From Candidatus Ribeiella danica (GTDB lineage: Bacteria; Chloroflexota; Chloroflexia; Chloroflexales; Roseiflexaceae), in NCBI GenBank assembly GCA_016717335.1, contig JADKFS010000001.1, positions 2,914,001 to 2,978,000 on the forward strand: DNA of 64,000 nucleotides. The letters are read 5' to 3'. Under the pieces are notes generated by a model. It ran no database searches. It saw only the letters and a program-made list of their open reading frames with translations, and had not been told where the DNA came from. The translations under genes were made by a program, and so were the position numbers. The number at the start of each line of letters is the position of its first letter. Positions within the stretch are counted from its first letter, which is position 1. Positions 10,279-17,029 of this stretch are shown here, piece after piece.

Positions 10279-11376
10279 ATGACACAGGAGAAGAAGGCGC
10301 TCGTTCTCTCGGGCGGCGGCGGGCGTGGCGCGTACCACGTCGGCGTGATCGAGGCGCTGGTCGCGCGCGGCTGGATGGAGGACGGCCAGGGGCCCGACAT
10401 CATCGCCGGCACGTCGATCGGCGCGATCAACGCCGCGGCGCTGGCATCCGGGATGACGGTCGCGCAGCTGCGCGAGCGCTGGCTCGCGATGCACACCGAG
10501 GAGGTCCACCGGCTGTCGGGCGACCTGCCGGCGGTGACGCGGCCGCTGCTGCGCTTTCTGCTGCGCAGCGTGCTGACCTCGGACGCGCACGGCGGCGCGC
10601 GCGACACGCTGCCGGCTGAGGATCGCGGCCTCAGCGCGCAGGGGCTGCTCGGCCGCCTGAGCACGCTGTTCCACGCGCGGCCGTTTCGCAGCCTGCTCGA
10701 CACCACGCCCTGGCGCCAGACGCTGAGCGGCTGGATGGACTTCGGCCGGATCAACGGGCCGGACGCGCCCGCGCTGCTGCTGGCCGCGACCGAGCTGCAG
10801 ACCGGCGCGCTGCGCGTGTTCTGCAACAGAGCGCTGGGCGGCCGGCCCGCCGACGCGATCGCGCTCGACCACCTGATGGCCTCCTCGAGCATCCCGATCG
10901 TCTACCCCTGGACGACCATCGGCGACGGGAAGTACTGGGACGGGGCGGTGCTGGCGAACACGCCGCTCGAGCCGGTGATCGACCTGGCCGGCTACGACGA
11001 CGTCGATATCATTGTGGTGATGATGACGCCCTGGAACGCCGACCCCGACGCGCTGCGAGCCCAGAACCAGCAGGTGCCGCAGGACCTCGTGCAGGCGCTC
11101 TCGCTCACGCTCGACTGGGCGCTGCTGGCGTCCTACCGGGTCGCGTTCGAGGCGATCGAGTATCGCAACCGGCTGGCCGAGATGGCCGGCATGCTGGAGC
11201 GGGCCGGCCAGAAGCTCGACGCGGCAGTGCCGCGGCCGATCTCGCCGCCGACAGTGATCGCGCCCGAGAGCCTGATGCCGCTCGACTGGATCGTCGACTA
11301 CGAAGAGGCCAACCACCTCACCTTAATTGAGATGGGCCGGAGTGATGCCGAGCGCATACTGGCACAGCGCCCATAG
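10279..11376 (+). CDS. patatin-like phospholipase
   Basis: A 365-residue patatin-family lipid acyl hydrolase. Visible motifs are the oxyanion-hole loop SGGGGRGAYHVG (11-22), the nucleophile elbow GTSIG (Ser46) and the dyad Asp221 in WDGAV (usually DGG/DGA). The ATG follows a strong AGGAGG site. It converges on the caspase-like gene with 82 bp between stops, so they are not cotranscribed. Patatins serve in lipid turnover and also as effectors in bacterial immune systems; nothing here decides which. Confidence 0.88.
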   Translation: MTQEKKALVLSGGGGRGAYHVGVIEALVARGWMEDGQGPDIIAGTSIGAINAAALASGMTVAQLRERWLAMHTEEVHRLSGDLPAVTRPLLRFLLRSVLTSDAHGGARDTLPAEDRGLSAQGLLGRLSTLFHARPFRSLLDTTPWRQTLSGWMDFGRINGPDAPALLLAATELQTGALRVFCNRALGGRPADAIALDHLMASSSIPIVYPWTTIGDGKYWDGAVLANTPLEPVIDLAGYDDVDIIVVMMTPWNADPDALRAQNQQVPQDLVQALSLTLDWALLASYRVAFEAIEYRNRLAEMAGMLERAGQKLDAAVPRPISPPTVIAPESLMPLDWIVDYEEANHLTLIEMGRSDAERILAQRP

Positions 11377-11458
11377 CTTCAGCATGTGTAAAACGGCCTG
11401 GGCTGCCCGCCCGGTTCTCGGTTCTTGGCCCTCGGTTCTGGCAGGATCGCTATATTCG

Positions 11459-12964
11459 TCAGGCTCCCAGCTGCGCCAGCAGCGCGTCACGTCGCCGTAC
11501 CAGCTCCTCTGGCGCATCGGCCTCGCTCGCGTAGGCCGCCAGCCGGATCTCGGCTGCCGCCAGCGCGCGGATGGTCTCGCCCTGATCCTCAACGCCCAGT
11601 ACAGCAAGGGTACCGCTCGGCCGCAGCGCCATGGCGAAGTTCTGGTCCACCTCGCTGGCGTACAGGAGCGGGCGCTGATCGAGCGGTCGGCCCTCGTAGG
11701 TGATCGTGCGGGCATCTGCCGGCACGCGCGTGCACAGATAGCTGAACAGGTCGAGCACACCAATTCCCGGATCGTGTCCAGGCACACCGCCCTTGAGTCC
11801 AGCCAGCAGCTGGGCCCCAAACACCGTCAACGCTGGGTCAGCGCCGGAGGTCGCGCCCGATTTCTGGTTTGGCTTGGAGGACGAGATCACGATCTGACCG
11901 CTGCCTGCGACGAGCGGCTGGTAGAAGGCTGGCGGCGGTGCGTCGCCGCCGGCTGCCTTCTTGGCCCCCAGCACAGCGCCGCCAACCCCACCGGCATGGC
12001 AGCAGTTCAGCAGCACGATCAGGCGCCGCGCGCGCTGGCGCACGGCGCCGATCTTCGCGTGAAACTGCGCCGCGCTGATTGCGGTCTCGGCCAGGCGCGC
12101 CGGGTCGTAGTCATAAGGCAGCAGGTAGAAGTCGTCGGGGTGCTGGATGCCGTGCCCGGCGAAGAAGATCACGGCGGTGGCGTTCTTGTCGTCGATCTGC
12201 TGGGCAAAGCTGTCGAGCGCGGCAAAGATGGCCGCGCGGGTCGCATCCCAGTTGCTCAGCACGCGCACCTGACTCTTCGGGTATGCGGCGACCGATTCGT
12301 CACAGAGCAGGCTGGCCAGCTGCTGCGCATCGGTGGCGGTTGCCGGCGCAGAGAGGTCGCTGTCGGCATACGTCCCAACGCCAATCAGCAGCGCGTGGCC
12401 ATAGCTGAAGTGCACGCCGTCGGCGCTCAAGGTCGCGTCCTTGACGCGCGGCGCTAGAGCTGGCGCCGCATGTGGTGCCGGTGACGCGGCTGGCGTGCTC
12501 CTGGGCGCGGCTGGCGCATCCCCGAAGTCCATCCGGCCGATGGCAATGCCGCCCCACACGTCGCCGGCTATTGCCTGGCCCACGCGCGCGTTCCCCGAGA
12601 CGTTGACTTGGTGCGAGCGGCTCGGTGCCGTGTTCGTTGCGCCGGTGGCGGCACGCAGCTCGTGCACCAGCTCCTGCAGCTCGGCAATCGCGGCGCTGTC
12701 GTTCGCGAGACGATCGGCGATCAGCTCGGCCAGCTCGTCGCGCCGCGACTCCTTCTCGGGCTTGGCCTGGTATAGGGTTAGCGCCGACTCGGCCTCTGTA
12801 TTGCCAGCAAGGCGACGCTGCAGCGTTCCCCAGGCTCGTTGGGCGAGCTGCGTAACCCGATCGGTCGTATGTTCGCCGACCTTTGCCAGCGCGCCCTGCG
12901 CGACCAGCGGCGAGATCAGGAGAAGCAGATCCTTGCCCAACGTAAGCAGCTGCGATTGATCCAT
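11459..12964 (-). CDS. caspase-like (peptidase C14) protease with N-terminal helical region and Gly-rich motif
   Basis: A 501-residue protein. Residues 1-110 are predominantly helical and unrecognised. At 118-143 lies a short Gly/Val-rich motif (SGNARVGQAIAGDVWGG). After a Pro/Ala linker, a caspase-fold domain spans about 185-440 with catalytic His271 (FFAGHG) and Cys322 (LLNCCHAGG); the usual Asp before the Cys pair is Asn here. The C-terminal 60 residues are helical. ATG 12964 is preceded by AGGAGG. The Gly-rich motif recurs in the next gene upstream (13283-13576), suggesting the two proteins interact. Chloroflexota metacaspase-like proteases are often effectors in predicted conflict systems; that role is inference. 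Confidence 0.85.
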   Translation of the reverse strand: MDQSQLLTLGKDLLLLISPLVAQGALAKVGEHTTDRVTQLAQRAWGTLQRRLAGNTEAESALTLYQAKPEKESRRDELAELIADRLANDSAAIAELQELVHELRAATGATNTAPSRSHQVNVSGNARVGQAIAGDVWGGIAIGRMDFGDAPAAPRSTPAASPAPHAAPALAPRVKDATLSADGVHFSYGHALLIGVGTYADSDLSAPATATDAQQLASLLCDESVAAYPKSQVRVLSNWDATRAAIFAALDSFAQQIDDKNATAVIFFAGHGIQHPDDFYLLPYDYDPARLAETAISAAQFHAKIGAVRQRARRLIVLLNCCHAGGVGGAVLGAKKAAGGDAPPPAFYQPLVAGSGQIVISSSKPNQKSGATSGADPALTVFGAQLLAGLKGGVPGHDPGIGVLDLFSYLCTRVPADARTITYEGRPLDQRPLLYASEVDQNFAMALRPSGTLAVLGVEDQGETIRALAAAEIRLAAYASEADAPEELVRRRDALLAQLGA

Positions 12965-12974
12965 CGATCGCCTC

Positions 12975-13279
12975 CTCAACAAAGGCGCAGGGGCGCGATA
13001 TATCGCGCCCGTACAGTGGCAAGGCAAAATCCCTCAACAAAGGCGCAGGGGCGCGATATATCGCGCCCGTACCGTGGCAAGGCAAAATCCCTCAACAAAG
13101 GCGCAGGGGCGCGATATATCGCGCCCGTACAGTGGCAAGGCAAAATCCCTCAACAAAGGCGCAGGGGCGCGATATATCGCGCCCGTACAGTGGCAAGGCG
13201 AAATCCCTCAACAAAGGCGCAGGGGCGCGATATATCGCGCCCGTACAGTGGCAAGGCGAAATCCCTAGCATTGAACCAT
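12975..13279. repeat. five tandem 58-bp repeats containing a 20-bp palindrome
   Basis: Copies begin at 12975, 13033, 13091, 13149 and 13207, a constant 58-bp period with only one or two variable bases. Each holds the perfect palindrome GGGCGCGATATATCGCGCCC. The array ends in ATTGAACCAT (13270-13279), the terminal repeat of the element at 10099-10180, so it is an internally expanded copy of that family in inverted orientation. It lies between the caspase gene and its small upstream neighbour. There are no unique spacers, so it is not a CRISPR. Confidence 0.88.
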
Positions 13280-13282
13280 GCC

Positions 13283-13576
13283 TTACGCGGTTGCGCGCCC
13301 TCGTAGTCCGCCTTCGGGGAACAGGGGCGCAACCACGCTGCCACGCACGTCGCCCGCGACGGCGACGCCGACCTGGGCGCTGCCGCCGATCGTCTGCGCG
13401 TGGTCGCGGGCGAGCTCGGCAGATGAATCTTGACGAAGCAAGGCGTCGACTGCTGCATTGCTATAGCGCGATCGCAGCGTGGTGAGGCCGGCCCCGTAGG
13501 CAGCATCCCCGATGACGCCGAGCGAGCGCAGATTCTGCAGCTGGTGGAGCTGTGCGGCGAGATCGTCGCTGGTCAT
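13283..13576 (-). CDS. small SHOCT-like protein sharing a Gly-rich motif with the caspase
   Basis: A 97-residue protein. Residues 1-35 (LHQLQNLRSLGVIGDAAYGAG) resemble the short helical SHOCT-type oligomerisation motif. Residues 62-82 (GGSAQVGVAVAGDVRGS) closely match the Gly-rich motif of the caspase encoded downstream. ATG 13576 is chosen because the helical domain starts there, although the ribosome site is weak and an in-frame ATG lies upstream. The pairing resembles small proteins that share an amyloid-like signalling motif with an adjacent effector; this is inference. The 58-bp repeat array separates it from the caspase gene. Confidence 0.6.
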   Translation of the reverse strand: MTSDDLAAQLHQLQNLRSLGVIGDAAYGAGLTTLRSRYSNAAVDALLRQDSSAELARDHAQTIGGSAQVGVAVAGDVRGSVVAPLFPEGGLRGRATA

Positions 13577-13662
13577 GGATTCCCTATTTGTCTCAGAGGC
13601 GACAGAGAGCATTCCCAGAGCGGCATCTAGCCAGATTATACCTGTACGGTCAAGGATGTCAG

Positions 13663-14034
13663 CTACCCCTGCTGCCTCTTGGCGTCGCGGCGATACGCGC
13701 GGCGCACCGGGCGCTTGCGCTCGGATCTCTTCTTGAGCCCGATCGCCTGGACGGCCGCCGAGTCGTCGCCGTACTGCGCGATCACCGCGGCTTTGGCGCC
13801 GAGCATGCCGGCGTGAAACCGGCGGGCCGCGGCGATCTCGGCGGCGCGCGCCGCGGCCAGCGCCTTGCGCGTGCGCAGCGTCGTCTCTCTGGCGCGGGTC
13901 AGCGCCGCTTCGAGCGCGACCAGGTTCTCGGTGCTGCACTCGGGGTTGACGGCCATATAGTCCTGAAGATCCTTCAGCGCCAGCAGCGACGCGCGGTCGG
14001 CTTGGAGGGTCCCGGAGGGAAGCGGTGTGGCCAT
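13663..14034 (-). CDS. hypothetical protein, helical, basic C-terminus
   Basis: A 123-residue protein that I do not assign to a named family. The central part (about 35-85) is Ala/Arg-rich and probably a long helix pair. The last 25 residues are strongly basic (KKRSERKRPVRR). ATG 14034 has an AAAGGA site about 10 bases upstream. It is on the same strand as the caspase pair, 86 bp before the small SHOCT-like gene, so it may be part of that transcript. Confidence 0.6.
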   Translation of the reverse strand: MATPLPSGTLQADRASLLALKDLQDYMAVNPECSTENLVALEAALTRARETTLRTRKALAAARAAEIAAARRFHAGMLGAKAAVIAQYGDDSAAVQAIGLKKRSERKRPVRRAYRRDAKRQQG

Positions 14035-14064
14035 GATGCGTGACGATCCTTTCTTGTGATAGAC

Positions 14065-14152
14065 ATGGTTCAATCGTGCATGACGGTTCACTGCCCCCTT
14101 GGCGCGGGGGCGCGCGCTATCGCGCCCGTACAGTCGCAAGGCGAAATCCGCA
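14065..14152. repeat. MITE-like repeat copy, one end only
   Basis: Begins with ATGGTTCAAT (14065-14074), the terminal repeat of the 10099-10180 element, and contains the GC palindrome variant GGGGCGCGCGCTATCGCGCCC-like core followed by the shared 'AAGGCGAAATCC' tail. No second terminal repeat is seen. The rest of 14153-14414 is non-coding and I see nothing definite in it. Confidence 0.6.
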
Positions 14153-14414
14153 GGCCACGGAGGTGGCCTTCGCACCCGTAGCCGAGGGCTTTAGCCCGAG
14201 GCTTTAGCCCGACGGCGGCGCCTGGGGAGCGACGCGCGGCGCGACGACATTTGACAGTACTACTATAGCCAGTGACTCTTACCAGATCATAACCACAGGC
14301 CCCGCGCTCCTGCTTCTTTGCCAAAAGATGATCCTGGATCAGCCGATCGACTCAGCTGATCGAGCGCGCGCTATTGAGGAACGCCCGCCGCGATCCTCGA
14401 TGCAGGCCAGTCGA

Positions 14415-14572
14415 TCAGCTTGATCGCCCGGGCCATGCCGAGGATCGTGACACCCGATCCTCGATGTTGAGCGCTCGGTCAGCTTGATCGCCCGGGCCAT
14501 GCCGAGGATCGTGACACCCGATCCTCGATGTTGAGCGCTCGGTCAGCTTGATCGCCCGCGCGATCAGGGTTA
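14415..14572. repeat. 64-bp tandem repeat, about 2.4 copies
   Basis: The unit starting TCAGCTTGATCGCCCG begins at 14415, 14479 and 14543 (period 64). Each copy has self-complementary CGAGGATCG / CGATCCTCG segments. The array lies directly upstream of the PHP-domain gene, in the non-coding stretch 14153-14622. Confidence 0.8.
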
Positions 14573-14622
14573 TAGTGGGGCCGTTCCGTATTGTTGGCAT
14601 GATTCGAATCTGATATGTCCCG

Positions 14623-15465
14623 ATGATCGACCTGCAGATTCACACCACGGCCACGCCGCACCACTCTTCGTGGGAGCCGGAGGCGCTCGCGCGGGCCGCG
14701 GCGCGGCTCGGGATGAGCGCGATCGCGGCGACCGACCACAACACCACCGCCGGCGTGCGAGCGCTGCTGGCGGCCGGCGCGCGCCACGGCGTGCGCGTGC
14801 TGCCCGGCGTCGAGATCGACAGCGGCTTCGGCGGCAAGCTCTGGCACACGCTGGTCTACGGCGCCGACCCCGACGAGCCGGCGCTGCTGGCGCTGTGCGC
14901 GGCGGTGTTCGAGCGCAACATGGCCGACGCGGCGCGGCTGCGCGGCGAGCTGGCGCGGCGCGGCTTCCGGCTGGACGGGCTGGACGACCTGGGCCGGCCG
15001 CCGAACGTCGCCGACGTCGGCGCGGCGCTGGCGCGGCTAAACCAGCTGCCGGCCCGCCGCGCGGGCGAGGACGACGAGAGCGCCGGCATGCGCTACATCC
15101 TGGCCGAGGTGCCGGGCGGCTACCGGCCGGTCGGCGTGGACGAGGTGATCGCCGCGGCGCACGGCGCCGGCGCTCTGGCGGTGCTGGCGCACCCCGGCCG
15201 CTCCAAGGGCGTCTACGCCATCCCCGCCACCGCCGACGACATCGCGGCGCTGGCCGCCGCCGGTCTCGACGGCGTCGAGGTGTACTACCCGGCCCACAGC
15301 GCCGAGCAGCAGGCCTTCTACCGCGACCTGGCGCGGCGCCACGGCCTGCTGATCACCGGCGGGTCGGACTCGCACGGGCCGGCGCAGCCGCTCGCGCGGA
15401 TCGACCCGGCCGACCTGCGGCTCGCGCCCGGCGCGCCGACCATCCTGGAGCGGTTACCCCTGTAG
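14623..15465 (+). CDS. PHP-domain metal-dependent phosphoesterase
   Basis: A 280-residue protein of the PHP family (TrpH / RNase AM-like), which hydrolyses phosphoesters such as nucleoside 3',5'-bisphosphates or short RNA ends. Metal-site motifs are DLQIHTTAT (3-11), ATDHNTT, LPGVEID, VLAHPGRS and GGSDSHGP near the C-terminus. The first metal-binding HxH is QxH here (Gln5 for His), an unusual substitution. A TATAGT hexamer at about 14571-14576 may be its -10 box. The ribosome site is poor. Confidence 0.82.
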   Translation: MIDLQIHTTATPHHSSWEPEALARAAARLGMSAIAATDHNTTAGVRALLAAGARHGVRVLPGVEIDSGFGGKLWHTLVYGADPDEPALLALCAAVFERNMADAARLRGELARRGFRLDGLDDLGRPPNVADVGAALARLNQLPARRAGEDDESAGMRYILAEVPGGYRPVGVDEVIAAAHGAGALAVLAHPGRSKGVYAIPATADDIAALAAAGLDGVEVYYPAHSAEQQAFYRDLARRHGLLITGGSDSHGPAQPLARIDPADLRLAPGAPTILERLPL

Positions 15466-15485
15466 CCGCAGGTCTGCGGCTGCTT

Positions 15486-15588
15486 ACCCTCACCCCCCTG
15501 CCCCCTCTCCCAGCCGGGAGAGGGGGGATTCTTGAATGTTCACCCCGCCCCTGCTAGGGGCGGGGGCAGGGGGTGGGGTGATCCGGCG
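15486..15588. repeat. composite GC-hairpin repeat
   Basis: Short stems CTCTCCC...GGGAGAG and CCGCCCCTG...CAGGGGCGG-like stand in tandem, starting 20 bp after the PHP-gene stop. This is one of at least seven copies of the family in the window. Confidence 0.75.
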
Positions 15589-15719
15589 CATCACTGCACC
15601 GTGAACAGAGAAAACCCGCCACGCGGGCAGGGAGTAAAGGCGCGCCGGGCGTCGCTTGACGCCCGGCGCGCCTGGTGGCATGATCTGCGGCGTATCCGAA
15701 TTATGCCTGAGAAGCTCAA

Positions 15720-16508
15720 ATGAAACAGATCGTCATCACCGGCAGCACGCGCGGCATCGGCTATGGGCTGGCCGATGCTTTTTTGCGCCTCGGCTGCTCG
15801 GTCACCGTCAGCGGACGCACGCAGGCCGCCGCCGACGCGGCCGTCGCGAAGCTCGCCGCCGCCCACCCCGGCGCGCAGATCTTCGGCCAGGCCTGCGACG
15901 TCCGGCGCTACGAGGAGGTCAAGGCGCTCTGGGATGCGGCCAGGGCGCGCTTCGGCCAGGTCGATATCTGGATCAACAACGCCGGGTTCAGCGGGACGCA
16001 GATGCAGACCTGGCGCGTGCCGCCCGCGCAGGCCGAGGCGATCATCACGACCAACCTGCTGGGCTTGATCTACGGCTCGCGCGTCGCGGTCGAGGGCATG
16101 CTGGCGCAGGGCTCGGGCGCGGTCTACAACATGGAGGGCGCCGGCAGCAACGGGCACGTCCACGACGGCCTGACGCTGTACGGCACCACAAAGTACGCCA
16201 TCCGCTACTTCACCGACGCGCTGGCCCACGAGACCAGGGCGACCCCGCTGGTGGTCGGCGCGCTTCGCCCGGGGATGGTGATCACCGACATGATCATGAG
16301 CCAGTACGAGGGCCGGCCGGCCGAGTGGAAGCGCGCCAAGCGGATCTTCAACATCATCGCCGACCGCGTCGAGGATGTCGCGCCGTGGATGGCCGAGCAG
16401 CTGCTGAGCAACCAGAAGTCCGGCGCGCGCATCAGCTGGATGTCGCGCTGGCGGGTGCTCGGGCGCTTTGCGGCCAGCCCGTTCCGCAAGCGGACGGTGG
16501 TGGAGTAG
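15720..16508 (+). CDS. short-chain dehydrogenase/reductase (SDR)
   Basis: A 262-residue classical SDR oxidoreductase. It has the Rossmann motif GSTRGIGYG (8-16), the structural NNAG motif, an active-site YGTTK with a Ser/Gly-rich stretch before it (NMEGAGSNG), and an LRPGMV turn after the catalytic Lys. The substrate is unknown. The C-terminal basic segment (RWRVLGRFAASPFRKR) may contact membrane or partner. No neighbour suggests a pathway. The ATG is preceded by GAGAAG, a weak site. Confidence 0.85.
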   Translation: MKQIVITGSTRGIGYGLADAFLRLGCSVTVSGRTQAAADAAVAKLAAAHPGAQIFGQACDVRRYEEVKALWDAARARFGQVDIWINNAGFSGTQMQTWRVPPAQAEAIITTNLLGLIYGSRVAVEGMLAQGSGAVYNMEGAGSNGHVHDGLTLYGTTKYAIRYFTDALAHETRATPLVVGALRPGMVITDMIMSQYEGRPAEWKRAKRIFNIIADRVEDVAPWMAEQLLSNQKSGARISWMSRWRVLGRFAASPFRKRTVVE

Positions 16509-16512
16509 AGCT

Positions 16513-16960
16513 GTGTGCGGGGCTGCGCGCCCCGCGCCCCCGCGTGGGCTGCGCGCCCCCCGTGCCCTACTCGGTTCGGTCGGGGGCTGCGCCCCCGCGC
16601 CCACGCGTGGGCTGCGCGCCCCCGCGCCCACGCGTGGGCTGCGCGCCCCCGCGCCCCCGCGTGGGCTGCGCGCCCCCGCGCCCCCGCAGGTATCTCTACC
16701 TCAGTCCAGCTCGCCTGCGCGGCGCGCGGGCGGGGGTGGGCCGCCACCCCCGCCGCCCCCCGGCCGGGGCTTCGCCCCTGGACCCCAAAATCACCCTGCC
16801 GCTGTTGCGAAGCTTGGCGCACATGCCTGGCTGAACTCAGGCGCGGCGGGAGGCAACTCGCACCCAACGAAAGGTACTGGGCATGCGCCACTGGGATTGA
16901 AGCCGAGATGGCATTTTTTGTCGGAGGGGGCTGGGGGCGCAGCGCCCGCCACCACCCGCG
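16513..16960. repeat. GC-rich 27-bp tandem array plus dispersed repeat
   Basis: About 16530-16690 carries several copies of a 27-base unit beginning GTGGGCTGCGCGCCCCCGCG, with two near-perfect neighbours and decayed copies upstream. From about 16690 to 16900 the sequence matches, in reverse, the dispersed repeats near 29320-29512 and 37463-37640 (shared 'GGACCCCAAAAT' and 'CATGCCTGGCTGAA' segments). It fills the gap between the SDR and ftsK genes. Confidence 0.7.
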
Positions 16961-16969
16961 CAGATGTGC

Positions 16970-16975
16970 TATAAT
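16970..16975 (+). promoter_or_regulatory. -10 box TATAAT upstream of ftsK
   Basis: A perfect TATAAT stands 54 bp before the ftsK start; no good -35 box lies at 16-18 bp. Confidence 0.4.
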
Positions 16976-17029
16976 GCCGCCCGAACTGACATAACAACCG
17001 CGACACTGTCCTAAGCTTCGGAGCACGCC

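Noticed and set aside
12975..13279. Regular 58-bp repeats that at first look like a CRISPR array
   Set aside because: The period is fully repetitive with no unique spacers, each unit contains a perfect palindrome, and no cas genes are in the window.
16515..16994. Open frame with a nine-residue Ala/Arg/Pro/His/Trp repeat
   Set aside because: It is the translation of a 27-bp GC-rich tandem repeat, has no ribosome site, and runs into known dispersed repeat sequence.
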